A stretch of DNA of 64,000 nucleotides from Faecalibacterium sp. I3-3-33 (GTDB lineage Bacteria > Bacillota > Clostridia > Oscillospirales > Ruminococcaceae): positions 620,001 through 684,000 of the forward strand of contig NZ_CP094469.1 in NCBI RefSeq assembly GCF_023347295.1, read 5' to 3'. Shown here in pieces: positions 17,248-26,098 of this stretch. The notes beneath the pieces were generated by a model. It was not told the origin of the DNA, did no database searches, and saw nothing but the letters and a program-made list of their open reading frames with translations. The position numbers and the translations under genes were made by a program. Position 1 is the first letter of the stretch. Each line of letters opens with the position of its first letter.

Positions 17248-17850
17248 GAGAATAAGTTCACAAGATTAGTGCAAATGTTTTGTTACGTTTCTACAAAAGC
17301 GGACCAAAGGTTACAAAATCTTTTCGCGAATTATCACAATTTTTCATGCCGATGCAACCAACATACAAATATGATGAAGGTATGTAAAAAAACATGCTTG
17401 AACATGACGGAATGTTGCATGGCTGCTAAAAAACCGCGAAAAGGGGCGATACATTTCTTGAAAGATATTTTCAGGGATACTACACAGCGGAAAGAAAACG
17501 CCTTTTATACACTCTTACCGGACGGGAAAAGCAACACGGGTCGAGAAAAATGTTTACTCCCCGGGTGGGGCAGCACTGTACCTTTATAGTAACAGGGCGG
17601 TCAGGGCGCAGCGAACGTTTTTGTGGGAAGCGCCCGAAATACGAGCGGCCGTTTTCTGCGTGCTGCACTGCCCGGAACAACAAAATTGACGCAGCTGCGT
17701 TGCGCCTTAAAAATGCAAAATATACATTTTGGATAATACTTGCACGAAAATACCTGATGGCCCTGCAAAAGTGCACACTGTCGGGTGCGGCGGTCGGATG
17801 ATATCCTATGTACAGAGCCCGGGACACCGGACGAAAGGAGGAAGAACATC
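17248..17850. other. Divergent intergenic region between mgl operon and phage-like cassette
   Basis: No gene could be supported here apart from in-frame extensions of the next gene. The left part is AT-rich. Near 17690 there is a short palindrome ACGCAGCTGCGT. TTGCGC followed 17 nt later by TACATT (about 17699-17727) is a weak plus-strand promoter candidate for the cassette. No attachment-site duplicate of the tRNA genes at 27.6 kb was seen by eye. Confidence 0.4.
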
Positions 17851-18138
17851 ATGGGGCAGACAAAGCCCGCCGCCGGGCTGAAGAGCCTGAACCGCGCCGC
17901 CGACACCCTGAGCACCCTGCTGGCGCAGGAGGTAAAGGAACTGAACGAGCGGCAGAAGGCCGCCCGGCGGGAGAACACCCCCGACCCCGGGATGATGAAG
18001 GGGCTGAAGGAGGCCACCGCCGTGCTCAAGGATCTGGCGGGCGTGGTAAAGACCCTGAACGATCAGGGCACAGAACTGGAAGGGACAGAGTGCGGTGTGG
18101 TGCTGCTGCCGCCGGTGGAACAGGAGGAAAAACCATGA
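17851..18138 (+). CDS. Small protein preceding terminase (possible terminase small subunit)
   Basis: The 95-residue, mostly helical, charged protein begins MGQTKPAAGLKSLNRAADTL and has a central basic stretch NERQKAARRENTP. ATG 17851 follows a strong GAAAGGAGG site at about 8 nt. Its stop overlaps the start of the terminase large subunit gene (ATGA). Position and size fit a terminase small subunit, but no helix-turn-helix signature is obvious, so the role is assigned by context only. Confidence 0.6.
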   Translation: MGQTKPAAGLKSLNRAADTLSTLLAQEVKELNERQKAARRENTPDPGMMKGLKEATAVLKDLAGVVKTLNDQGTELEGTECGVVLLPPVEQEEKP

Positions 18139-19580
18139 ACAGAACCGAGCGTGCAGTCATCGTGTGGAGGCCGCAGCCCCGGCAGCTGGAATTTATGCGC
18201 AGACCGGAACCGGAGGCACTGTACGGCGGCGCGGCGGGCGGCGGCAAGAGCGATGCACTGCTGATCGAGGCGCTGCGGCAGGTGCATATCCCGCATTACC
18301 GGGCGCTGATCCTGCGTAAGACCTACCCACAGCTTTCCGACCTTGTGGATAAGAGCCAGATGTACTACCGCCGGGCGTTCCCGGAGGCGCAGTACAACGC
18401 CACCTCCCATGTATGGGTCTTTCCCAGCGGGGCAAAGATCTGGTTCGGCTCCATGCAGTACACCAAGGACCGCACCAACTATCAGGGCAAAGCCTACGAT
18501 TTTATCGGCTTTGACGAGCTGACCCACTTTGAGTGGGACGAGTACAGCTACATGATGAGCCGCAACCGTCCCACCGGGCCGGGCACCCGGGTGTATATGC
18601 GTGCCACCACCAACCCCGGCGGCATCGGCCACGGCTGGGTAAAGGCGCGGTTCATCACCCCCGCCCCGCCCGGCACACCCATTGTGGAAACCGTCACGGT
18701 GCGTCTGCCGGACGGCACCGACCAGCAGATGGAGCGGGCGCGGGTGTTCATCCCGTCCAGTGTGTTCGATAACCCCGCCCTTTTAGCGAATGACCCCGGG
18801 TATCTGGCAAGCCTTGCCAGCCTGCCGGAAGCGGAAAAGCAGGCGCTGCTCTACGGCAGCTGGGACAGCTTTTCCGGGCAGGTGTTCACCGAATGGCGCA
18901 ACGACCCGGCACACTATCAGGACCAGCGCTGGACCCACGTTATCGCGCCCTTTGCCATCCCCAAGCACTGGCCCATCTGGCGCGGGTACGACTTTGGCTT
19001 TTCCAAGCCCTTTTCGGTGGGGTGGTACGCGGTGGACGAGGAGGGGCGGCTGTACCGCATCAAGGAGCTGTACGGCTGCACCGGACGCCCCAACGAGGGA
19101 CTGCGCATCGACCCGGTAGAGCAGGCTAAGCGCATCCGGGAGGCAGAGCAGAATGACCCGCTGCTGCGGGGCAGGGTGATCCATGGGGTGGCAGACCCCG
19201 CCATCTTTGACGAGAGCCGGGGCGAGAGCATCGCGGCCATGATGGAGCGCAGCCCGCATTTTCTGCGCTGGCAGCCCGGGGATCACACCCGGCTGGCGGG
19301 CAAGATGCAGTTCCACTACCGGCTGCGGTTTGCGCCGGACGGGCGGCCGATGCTGCAGGTGTTCAGCAGCTGCAAGCATTTCATCCGCACTCTGCCGAAC
19401 CTTGTGTACGACGAGAGCAATGTGGAGGATATCGACACCCGGCAGGAGGACCACATCTACGACGAGTGCCGCTATGTGCTGATGGAGCATCCCATCAGCC
19501 CGCCCGAGGCTTCTGCCGCGCCGCCAAGGCCGGACGACCCGCTGGAACTGCACCGGCAGGCGCGGTTCTACCGCATCTGA
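18135..19580 (+). CDS. terL: Phage terminase large subunit
   Basis: This 481-residue DNA-packaging motor has an N-terminal ATPase with Walker A GGAAGGGKS at residues 31-39 and Walker B FIGFDE at about 123-128 followed by LTHFEWDEY. A coupling motif region, RATTNPGGIGHGW, follows. The C-terminal RNase H-like nuclease region includes WRGYDFGFSKPFSVGW and ADPAIFDESRGES with acidic residues. Length and motifs fit a complete enzyme that cuts concatemeric DNA and pumps it into proheads with the portal. ATG 18135 overlaps the preceding stop and is preceded by CAGGAGG. Base composition is host-like. Confidence 0.95.
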   Translation: MNRTERAVIVWRPQPRQLEFMRRPEPEALYGGAAGGGKSDALLIEALRQVHIPHYRALILRKTYPQLSDLVDKSQMYYRRAFPEAQYNATSHVWVFPSGAKIWFGSMQYTKDRTNYQGKAYDFIGFDELTHFEWDEYSYMMSRNRPTGPGTRVYMRATTNPGGIGHGWVKARFITPAPPGTPIVETVTVRLPDGTDQQMERARVFIPSSVFDNPALLANDPGYLASLASLPEAEKQALLYGSWDSFSGQVFTEWRNDPAHYQDQRWTHVIAPFAIPKHWPIWRGYDFGFSKPFSVGWYAVDEEGRLYRIKELYGCTGRPNEGLRIDPVEQAKRIREAEQNDPLLRGRVIHGVADPAIFDESRGESIAAMMERSPHFLRWQPGDHTRLAGKMQFHYRLRFAPDGRPMLQVFSSCKHFIRTLPNLVYDESNVEDIDTRQEDHIYDECRYVLMEHPISPPEASAAPPRPDDPLELHRQARFYRI

Positions 19581-19605
19581 AAAAACAGGACAGAAAGGAA
19601 AGATT

Positions 19606-21390
19606 ATGGAAGATACAAGAGCAGAAGCCCTGCCCATCGGCGCGGCAGAGGCGGCGGCTGCCTTGCAGACGCTGCAGCGCTACAAGGCAGGCAAGGCGGC
19701 GCTGGACAAGCGTTTGATCGACAACGAGCTGTGGTTCCGCATGGGACACTGGAAAAACTACCGCGACCCGCTGATGCCCGGCAAGGCGCAGCCCTCCAGC
19801 GGGTGGCTGTTCAACAGCATCGCCAACAAGCACGCCGACGCTATGGACAACTACCCCGAGCCCATGGTGCTGCCCCGGGCGGCAGATGATCAGGCCACGG
19901 CGCAGGCGCTTTCCAGCGTGCTGCCGGTGGTGCTGGAACAGGCGGATTACGAGCAGGTGTACAGCGACGTCTGGTGGCGCAAGCTCAAGCAGGGCACCGG
20001 CGTTACCGGCATCTTCTGGGACCCGGCGGCGCGCGGCGGGCTGGGAGACATTGCGGTGCGCAGCGTCAACCTGCTGATGCTCTACTGGGAGCCGGGCGTG
20101 CAGGATATTCAGGACTCGCCGGATCTCTTCCACCTCAGTCTTGAGGACACAGCCCGGCTGACCGCGCAGTACCCGCAGCTGGCAGGGCACACCGCTGGTG
20201 TGGTGGATGTGCCCCGGTACATCCACGAGGACGGCCAGACCACCGCCAACAAGAGCGTGGTGGTGGACTGGTACTATAAGCGCCCGGACGAAAATGGCAA
20301 ATTGCGGCTGCACTACTGCAAGCTGTGCAACGGCGTGGTGCTGTATGCCAGCCAGAACGACCCGGCGCTGGCGGCGCGCGGCCTGTACGACCACGGAAAG
20401 TACCCCTTTGTGTTCGACCCGCTGTTCGTTGAGGAGGATTCCCCCGCCGGATTCGGCTACATCGACGTGATGAAGGACTGCCAGAACGCCATTGATAAGA
20501 TGAACCACGCCATGGACGAGAACGTGCTGCTGGCCTCCCGCCAGCGGTATGTGCTCAGCGACACCGCCGGGGTGAACGAGGAGGAACTGGCCGATCTGAG
20601 CCGGGACATCGTGCACGTTGTGGGGCGGCTGAACGAGGACAGTTTCCGTCCGCTGCAGACGGCGGGCTTGCAGGGCAACAGCCTGAGCTATCGCAACAGC
20701 CGCATTGAGGAGCTGAAGGAGATCAGCGGCAACCGCGACCTGACGCAGGGTGGCACCAGCGGCGGCGTGACCGCCGCCAGCGCCATCGCCGCCTTGCAGG
20801 AGGCGGGCAGCAAGCTGAGCCGGGATATGCTCAAGAGTGCCTACCGCGCCTTTGCAAGGCAGTGCTACCTTATTATTGAGCTGATGCGGCAGTTCTACGA
20901 TGAGCAGCGGGTGTTCCGCATTACCGGGCAGCGCGGCGAGAGCGAGTTTGTGCCATTCTCGGCGCAGGGGCTGCGCGCAAAGCCTGTGTCCGCCGTGGGC
21001 GGGGTGGAGCTGGGCAGCCGGGAGCCTGTTTTTGACATCGTGGTCAGCGCCGCCAAAAAGAGCACCTTCAGCCGCCTGTCCCAGAACGAGACCGCCAAGG
21101 AGTGCTACAAGCTGGGCTTCTTCGACCCTGCCAACGCGGACGCTGCCCTTGCGGCGCTGGAAATGATGGACTTTGAAGGGGTGGAAAAGGTGCGCGCCCG
21201 GGTGCGGCAGAACGGCACACTGGCGCAGCAGCTGGTGCAGCTGCAGGGGCAGATGGCAAGACTGTCTGCGGCTCTTGCGCAGCAGCCCGGCAGCACCCAA
21301 ACGGCGCAGGATGCTGCCGGTCTGACAGCACAGCTGCCGGTAGCGGCGGCTGCCCGCGCCATGAACTGGAACGGAAAGGAGGTGAAGTGA
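19606..21390 (+). CDS. Phage portal protein
   Basis: The 594-residue protein has the features of podovirus/siphovirus portals: an N-terminal MGHWKNYRDP with SSGWLFNSIANKHADAM, a wing region with many Trp/Tyr residues, and a long helical part ending in a Gln/Ala-rich tail. It should form the dodecameric DNA entry vertex that docks the terminase. Its start follows GAAAGGAAAG at suitable distance, 25 bp after terL. The stop lies one base before the ATG of the protease/scaffold gene. The call rests on gene order and overall resemblance, with no single catalytic motif to check. Confidence 0.85.
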   Translation: MEDTRAEALPIGAAEAAAALQTLQRYKAGKAALDKRLIDNELWFRMGHWKNYRDPLMPGKAQPSSGWLFNSIANKHADAMDNYPEPMVLPRAADDQATAQALSSVLPVVLEQADYEQVYSDVWWRKLKQGTGVTGIFWDPAARGGLGDIAVRSVNLLMLYWEPGVQDIQDSPDLFHLSLEDTARLTAQYPQLAGHTAGVVDVPRYIHEDGQTTANKSVVVDWYYKRPDENGKLRLHYCKLCNGVVLYASQNDPALAARGLYDHGKYPFVFDPLFVEEDSPAGFGYIDVMKDCQNAIDKMNHAMDENVLLASRQRYVLSDTAGVNEEELADLSRDIVHVVGRLNEDSFRPLQTAGLQGNSLSYRNSRIEELKEISGNRDLTQGGTSGGVTAASAIAALQEAGSKLSRDMLKSAYRAFARQCYLIIELMRQFYDEQRVFRITGQRGESEFVPFSAQGLRAKPVSAVGGVELGSREPVFDIVVSAAKKSTFSRLSQNETAKECYKLGFFDPANADAALAALEMMDFEGVEKVRARVRQNGTLAQQLVQLQGQMARLSAALAQQPGSTQTAQDAAGLTAQLPVAAAARAMNWNGKEVK

Positions 21391-21391
21391 G

Positions 21392-22318
21392 ATGATCAAG
21401 GTGTGTTACAGCGAGCTGGACGGCCCCAAGGGCTTGAGCCTGCGTCTGGAAGCCGCCGGTCACGCGGGCTACGCGCCCGCCGGGCAGGACATCGTATGCG
21501 CCGGTGCGAGCACCCTGATGCAGGCGCTGGTGTACCTGCTGGCAGGGGAGGAGAGCGCCCGCAGCGATGCTTGGGATGAGCCGGAGGGTCCGCGCCTTGC
21601 CGTGGCGGCACAGGCTCCGGTAGCGCCGTGGGTGCAGGGTGCGTTTGAGCTGGCCAAGGCGGGCTTTACCCTGCTGGCAGAGCGCTACCCGGATAACCTG
21701 CGCTTTGCGGATGTGAGCCGCAGCGGACAGCAGAGCATGATGGATCTGCAGCTGTTTGCGGAGGGGGAAGCTGCCCCCGCGTTGAGCCCGGAGCAGAGCC
21801 GACAGGCGGTGGCTGCGGGCACCCTGAAACCGGAAGCCACCGCCCCGCAGCCGGAAGCGCCCCGGCAGACCCCGGCAGAGCCGGAGCCGCAGCCGGAAGC
21901 ACCCGCACAGCCGGAGCGCCCGGTGCTGCCGCCCCTGCCGCTGCCGGTGGAAAACACGGTGCGCAGCCTGCACGCCCGCTGGGCGGCAGAGGAAGCGGCC
22001 ATGCGCCGCAGCCAGCCGGGTTTTGACCTGAAGGCAGAGCTGAAGAACCCGGAGATGCGCCGCCTGATGCAGCTGCCCGGGATGCGGGTGCAGGACGCCT
22101 ACCGCCTTGCCCACTACGAGGATGCCCTGCGCACCACGGCACAGACCGTGGAGCAGGGGGTGGTGGAGCGGGTGCAGCAGCGCGCCGCGCGTCCGCTGGA
22201 AAACGGCCTGCGCCCCGGCGCTGCCGCTTCGGTACGGCCGGACGTAGCCGCCATGACCCGCGCCCAGCGGGAAGCCCTGGAGCGCCGTGTGCTGCACGGT
22301 GCACAGATCGAATTGTAA
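21392..22318 (+). CDS. Prp-type cysteine protease fused to phage scaffold protein
   Basis: Residues 1 to about 110 match Prp (YsxB), the ribosomal L27-processing cysteine protease. The catalytic pair is His24 (in AAGHAGYAPAG) and Cys36 (in QDIVCAGAS), with the same 12-residue spacing as in staphylococcal Prp. Residues 116-125 read MMDLQLFAEG, which resembles the Prp cleavage site (LNLQFF|A in L27), so self-cleavage after Phe122 is predicted. A Pro/Glu/Ala-rich linker (about 142-186) and a charged helical scaffold-like domain ending in basic residues follow, to residue 308. The next gene, the capsid protein, carries the same motif at its N-terminus. AAGGAGGTG precedes the start. Recognition of Prp is firm; the scaffold role is inferred from position and composition. 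Confidence 0.85.
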   Translation: MIKVCYSELDGPKGLSLRLEAAGHAGYAPAGQDIVCAGASTLMQALVYLLAGEESARSDAWDEPEGPRLAVAAQAPVAPWVQGAFELAKAGFTLLAERYPDNLRFADVSRSGQQSMMDLQLFAEGEAAPALSPEQSRQAVAAGTLKPEATAPQPEAPRQTPAEPEPQPEAPAQPERPVLPPLPLPVENTVRSLHARWAAEEAAMRRSQPGFDLKAELKNPEMRRLMQLPGMRVQDAYRLAHYEDALRTTAQTVEQGVVERVQQRAARPLENGLRPGAAASVRPDVAAMTRAQREALERRVLHGAQIEL

Positions 22319-22342
22319 GCCAAAAGAAGAAAGGAAAAAAGC

Positions 22343-23341
22343 ATGATGAATTTCAACATCCAGCTGTTTGCGGACGCGCAGACCAACACCACCGGCACCA
22401 TGTCGGTGGAGATGAAAACTTTTTACGAGAAGCGCCTGATCGATCAGGCAGAGCCGCGCCTTGTGCACGACCAGTTTGCGGATTACTACCCTGTGCCCCA
22501 GAACGGCGGCAAGACCATCGAGTTCCGCAAGTACGACAGCCTGCCCAAGGCCAGCACCCCGCTGACCGAGGGCGTTACCCCCAACGGTCAGGCTCTGAAC
22601 GTGACCAGCATCACCAGCGACCTGCACCAGTACGGCGGCTGGACTCCGCTGACCGATGTTTTGCAGATGACCGCCATCGACAACAATGTGGTGCAGGCTA
22701 CCCGCGTGCTGGCAAGTCAGGCCGGCCGCACCATGGACAGTATCACCCGCGATGTGCTGGCGGGCGGTACCAACGTCATCTACGCCCCGAAGCAGGGCGC
22801 AGACGGTGCCGAGACCGCCGTTACCAGCCGCAAGGCACTGGACAAGAGCTGCACCCTGACCCCGAAGCTCTTCTTTCAGGCAGCGGCGCAGCTGGGCGCC
22901 ATGAACGCCGACCCCATCGGTGACAGCTACGTTGCCATCATCCACCCCTATGCGGCCTACGACCTCAAGACCTGCAAGGAGTTCATGGAGGTGCACAAGT
23001 ACGCCGACCCCGACACCATGTTCCGCGGCGAGATCGGCAAGCTGGGCAACATCCGCTTTATCGAGACCAGCGAGGCCAAGATCTGGAAGGACGATACCTG
23101 CCCGACGGGTCTTGCGGTGTTCGGTACGCTGGTGCTGGGCGCCCACGCCTACGGCGTGACCGAGCTGGAGGGCGGCGGCCTTGAGCACATCGTCAAGCAG
23201 CTGGGCTACGGCGACGACCCGCTGAACCAGCGCGCCTCTGTGGGCTGGAAGGGGATGCGCGCCGCCGAGCGTCTGGTGGAGCAGTACATGGTGCGCATCG
23301 AGAGCGTGTCCAGCTACTCTGCCACCGCCGCTGCCAACTAA
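22343..23341 (+). CDS. Major capsid protein, N4-gp56-like family
   Basis: The 332-residue protein resembles the N4-gp56 major capsid family: VEMKTFYEKRLIDQAEPRLV, YPVPQNGGKTIEFRKYD, LTEGVTPNG, and the QYGGWTPLTDVLQ region. It builds the icosahedral head. The N-terminus MMNFNIQLFADAQ carries a Prp-like site, and if translation starts at the first ATG the predicted cut lies between Phe9 and Ala10, the same position as in Gram-positive L27. That favours the first of the two adjacent ATGs. A ribosome binding site AAGAAAGGAAA precedes. It should assemble on the scaffold encoded just upstream. Confidence 0.9.
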   Translation: MMNFNIQLFADAQTNTTGTMSVEMKTFYEKRLIDQAEPRLVHDQFADYYPVPQNGGKTIEFRKYDSLPKASTPLTEGVTPNGQALNVTSITSDLHQYGGWTPLTDVLQMTAIDNNVVQATRVLASQAGRTMDSITRDVLAGGTNVIYAPKQGADGAETAVTSRKALDKSCTLTPKLFFQAAAQLGAMNADPIGDSYVAIIHPYAAYDLKTCKEFMEVHKYADPDTMFRGEIGKLGNIRFIETSEAKIWKDDTCPTGLAVFGTLVLGAHAYGVTELEGGGLEHIVKQLGYGDDPLNQRASVGWKGMRAAERLVEQYMVRIESVSSYSATAAAN

Positions 23342-23351
23342 GGAGGTGCCC

Positions 23352-23564
23352 ATGGCTGAAAAGAACGTGCGCATCCGGCTGTTCAAGGACAACAGCCGCT
23401 ACAAGGGCGATCTGTTCGTCAGTGTCAACGGCGTGAACTACAAGATCCGCCGGGGCGTGGAGGTGGAAGTGCCGCCTGCTGTGGCCGAGGTGCTGGAGCA
23501 CAGCCAGCGTCAGGACGAACTGACCGCTGCCCGCATTGCCGCTGCGGAGAACGCGGCACAGTAA
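23352..23564 (+). CDS. Small phage structural protein after capsid gene
   Basis: The 70-residue protein begins MAEKNVRIRLFKDNSRYKGD, with a central beta-rich LFVSVNGVNYKIRRGVEVEVP and a helical Ala/Glu-rich tail. Similar small proteins often follow N4-gp56-type capsid genes. Its role (capsid decoration or stabilisation) is unknown. AAGGAGGTG overlaps the capsid stop and places the start at ATG 23352. A hairpin with a T tract follows. Confidence 0.75.
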   Translation: MAEKNVRIRLFKDNSRYKGDLFVSVNGVNYKIRRGVEVEVPPAVAEVLEHSQRQDELTAARIAAAENAAQ

Positions 23565-23573
23565 AAACAACGC

Positions 23574-23614
23574 TGCCCGGCTGGGAGAAATGCCCCCGGC
23601 CGGGCTTTTTATAA
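23574..23614 (+). terminator. Terminator-like hairpin inside phage cassette
   Basis: GCCCGGC pairs with GCCGGGC, with an internal GGG/CCC extension, and is followed by TTTTTAT. It probably lowers expression of the genes after the capsid gene rather than ending the transcript completely. Confidence 0.7.
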
Positions 23615-23630
23615 AAAAGGATGTGATGAG

Positions 23631-24014
23631 ATGACTGTAGGAGAGGCTTTGGAGCGTGCCGAGCAGCTGCGCCCAAACTGCCGCATTGAAACCGAGACCC
23701 GGCTGCAATGGCTGCGGGAGGCAGACGCCCTGCTGCGCACAAAGCTGTTTGACCGCGCCACCGCCGGGGCGTTTGACGCCGTGGGCGCAGACCGTCCGTG
23801 GGAGCAGCCGGTACAGGATGACCAGACGCTGCTGGCACCGCCGCCCTTTGATGCCCTGTACCCGCACCTGCTGTGTGCGCAGATGGATGCCGCCTTGGGC
23901 GAGACCGACCGCTACGCCGGGGAGCAGGCACAGTACAACGCCTTGTACGCAGAACTGGCGGTCTGGCTGCGGCAGAACTACCCGCCCCGCAGCCGGGCGC
24001 AGTGGCGCTGGTAA
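23631..24014 (+). CDS. Head-tail connector-like protein
   Basis: The 127-residue, largely helical protein starts MTVGEALERAEQLRPNCRIE, has conserved-looking PPPFDALYPHLLCAQMDAALGE in its middle, and ends in aromatic/basic residues. Size, helix content and position between the capsid and large tail-hub genes fit a gp6-like adaptor that binds the portal ring. A GGATGTGATGAG ribosome binding region precedes ATG. Assignment is by position, not by a diagnostic motif. Confidence 0.6.
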   Translation: MTVGEALERAEQLRPNCRIETETRLQWLREADALLRTKLFDRATAGAFDAVGADRPWEQPVQDDQTLLAPPPFDALYPHLLCAQMDAALGETDRYAGEQAQYNALYAELAVWLRQNYPPRSRAQWRW

Positions 24015-24026
24015 GGGGGTGAGGCG

Positions 24027-25907
24027 ATGGTACTGGCAGACAGAATACGGCTTGCCAACACCCGGCAGCTGCTGCGGGCCTTTGGCGGCCTGAACGAGAC
24101 TTACGGCTGCTCGGAAGCGGAGTACAGCGCCGGAGTGAACTTTTCTACCCGGGATTTTCCCGCCCTGAGCACCCGCACCCCGCGCCGCAGACTGCGGGCG
24201 CTGACCGGGCTGAACGGGATGTACCACCTGAACGGTCTGCTGACGGTCTGCGGGCGGGATATCATTTATACCCCGGACGATGCCGCCGCCCCGGTGGTGA
24301 CAAAGCCGGATGCCGTGACCGACGGCCGCAAGGCACTGGTGGGTATCGGTACAAAAATTTTGATCTTCCCGGACAAGCTGGCCTTTGATACGGCAGACGG
24401 CAGCGTTGCCGCACTGGGGGCACTGTGGACGGCGGCGGGCAAAAGCGTGACCTTTGCCCCCTGCGATGCCGCAGGCAAGACCTACCAGGTGGAGGCCTTT
24501 GGCCGGGAGGAGCCCGCCGAACCGGCAGACGGACAGCTTTTCTTAAAGGTAGAGGATGCCGACCATCCGTGGCGGTACGACAGCACGCTGGAGATGTACA
24601 GCAAAAACTCCGGCAGCTGGGCGGCTATCCCGCTGGAATACTGCCGCATCACGGCGGCAGGGCTGGGCAAGCTGTTCCGGCAGTGGGACACCGTGACCGT
24701 ACAGGGCGCAGCCGCCGAGGCGGCGGGGCAGAGCCCGGAGTTGAACGGAGATCAGATCGTGTATGACGTGGGCGAGGACTGGCTGCGGGTGCGTTGCACC
24801 CCACAGGGCGAGTATTTCTACGGTACACTGGTGCAGAACGCCGCCGCCGCCCAGTGGCAGAGCATGGACGGCAAGCAGCGCCGCAGCGTGGAAGCCGCAC
24901 AGACGGTATCCATGGAGCGCCGGGTGCCGGAACTGGATTTTGTGACCGAGTGCGACAACCGGGTGTGGGGCTGCAACAGCAAAGAGAACGTCATCTACGG
25001 CTGCAAGCTGGGCGACCCCACCAACTGGTTCAGCTACCGGGGCATTGCCGCAGACAGCTACGCCGTCACCGTGGGCAGCGATGGTGCCTTTACCGGGGCG
25101 GCTTCCTGCATGGGCTATGCGCTGTTCTTTAAAGAGAACACCCTGCACAAGCTGTATGGCTCCAAGCCCTCGGATTTTCAGCTTTCCAGCCTGCGCTGCC
25201 GTGGTGTGGCAAAAAACGCCGCCCGCAGCCTGTGCGTGCTGAACGAGACGCTGTATTATCTCTCGCCGGACGGCGTCATGGCGTGGGACGGCAGTCTGCC
25301 CACCAAGGTGTCCGGCGCGCTGGACGCTGCAAAGCTTGCCAACGTGCAAAGCGCTGTGGGTGGTGCGCTGGATGGCCGGTACTACCTGCACATCTCCCGG
25401 GAGAGCGCCCGACTGCTGGTCTATGATACCGAGAAGGGACTGTGGAGCGAGGAGGACGTCTGCTCCTGCGATATGACCAGCACCGGCGGGCAGCTTTATC
25501 TGTGGGACGGGCAGGCGCTGTGGGCGGCAGACCCCACCCGCGAGCCGGACTGGCAGACCACCGACGGCGTGGAAACGGATATCCCCTTTGAACTGGTCAC
25601 CGGCGATGTGGGACTGGACGGCACCGAGCAGCGGTATCTTTCCCGGCTGACCCTGCGTCTGGACGCCGAACGCACCAGCACAGTAGAAGTGGCAGTAAGC
25701 TATGACGGCGGCGCGTGGGAGACGGTAGCTTCCCTTGCCGCCCAAGGCAGCCGCCGCTGCTATGACCTGCCCTTTGTGCCCCGGCGGTGCGGGGCGCTGC
25801 GGCTGCGGCTGCGCGGCAAAGGACAGATTACCCTGCGGGGACTTGTGCGCACCATCGCCCCGGCAAAGGGAAAATTATGGGAGGAGGATGCCTCATGGCA
25901 AGCATGA
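24027..25907 (+). CDS. Large beta-rich virion protein, possible head-closure/tail-hub protein
   Basis: The 626-residue protein is rich in short beta strands and Trp/Tyr/Gly turns, with repeated blocks of the type DNRVWGCNSKENVIYGC, EDVCSCDMTSTGGQLYLWDG and ETLYYLSPDGVMAWDG. These suggest a beta-propeller followed by a C-terminal beta-sandwich. Podoviruses place such a protein (P22 gp10-like packaged-DNA stabiliser or tail hub) here. No signal peptide or enzymatic motif is seen. It starts 13 bp after the connector-like gene with GGGGGTGAGG upstream and overlaps the next small gene by 13 bp. The fold and role are inference. Confidence 0.6.
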   Translation: MVLADRIRLANTRQLLRAFGGLNETYGCSEAEYSAGVNFSTRDFPALSTRTPRRRLRALTGLNGMYHLNGLLTVCGRDIIYTPDDAAAPVVTKPDAVTDGRKALVGIGTKILIFPDKLAFDTADGSVAALGALWTAAGKSVTFAPCDAAGKTYQVEAFGREEPAEPADGQLFLKVEDADHPWRYDSTLEMYSKNSGSWAAIPLEYCRITAAGLGKLFRQWDTVTVQGAAAEAAGQSPELNGDQIVYDVGEDWLRVRCTPQGEYFYGTLVQNAAAAQWQSMDGKQRRSVEAAQTVSMERRVPELDFVTECDNRVWGCNSKENVIYGCKLGDPTNWFSYRGIAADSYAVTVGSDGAFTGAASCMGYALFFKENTLHKLYGSKPSDFQLSSLRCRGVAKNAARSLCVLNETLYYLSPDGVMAWDGSLPTKVSGALDAAKLANVQSAVGGALDGRYYLHISRESARLLVYDTEKGLWSEEDVCSCDMTSTGGQLYLWDGQALWAADPTREPDWQTTDGVETDIPFELVTGDVGLDGTEQRYLSRLTLRLDAERTSTVEVAVSYDGGAWETVASLAAQGSRRCYDLPFVPRRCGALRLRLRGKGQITLRGLVRTIAPAKGKLWEEDASWQA

Positions 25908-26080
25908 ACGGCCTGAGCAAGCTGGGCCTGCCCAAGCTCAGCGATCACATGGACCCGGAGGATGCCCGGGCACTGCGCAGCTATCTGTACCAGATGCAGG
26001 AGCAGCTGCAGTATGTACTGACCAATCTGGATACGGAAAATATGTCCGACACCCTGCGCAGCAAGCTGCAGGGATTATAA
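25895..26080 (+). CDS. Small helical phage protein
   Basis: The 61-residue protein MASMNGLSKLGLPKLSDHMD... has a helical region RALRSYLYQMQEQLQYVLTNLD. ATG 25895 follows GGAGGAGG and overlaps the end of the upstream gene, showing translational coupling. The function is unknown; it may be a chaperone or adaptor of the preceding or following virion protein. Confidence 0.65.
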   Translation: MASMNGLSKLGLPKLSDHMDPEDARALRSYLYQMQEQLQYVLTNLDTENMSDTLRSKLQGL

Positions 26081-26098
26081 GCATGAAAGGAGAATTTT

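Noticed and set aside
19495..23392. Very long minus-strand frames over portal, scaffold and capsid genes
   Set aside because: They mirror GC-rich sense genes, have Arg/Ala/Gly/His-rich translation and lack start signals.
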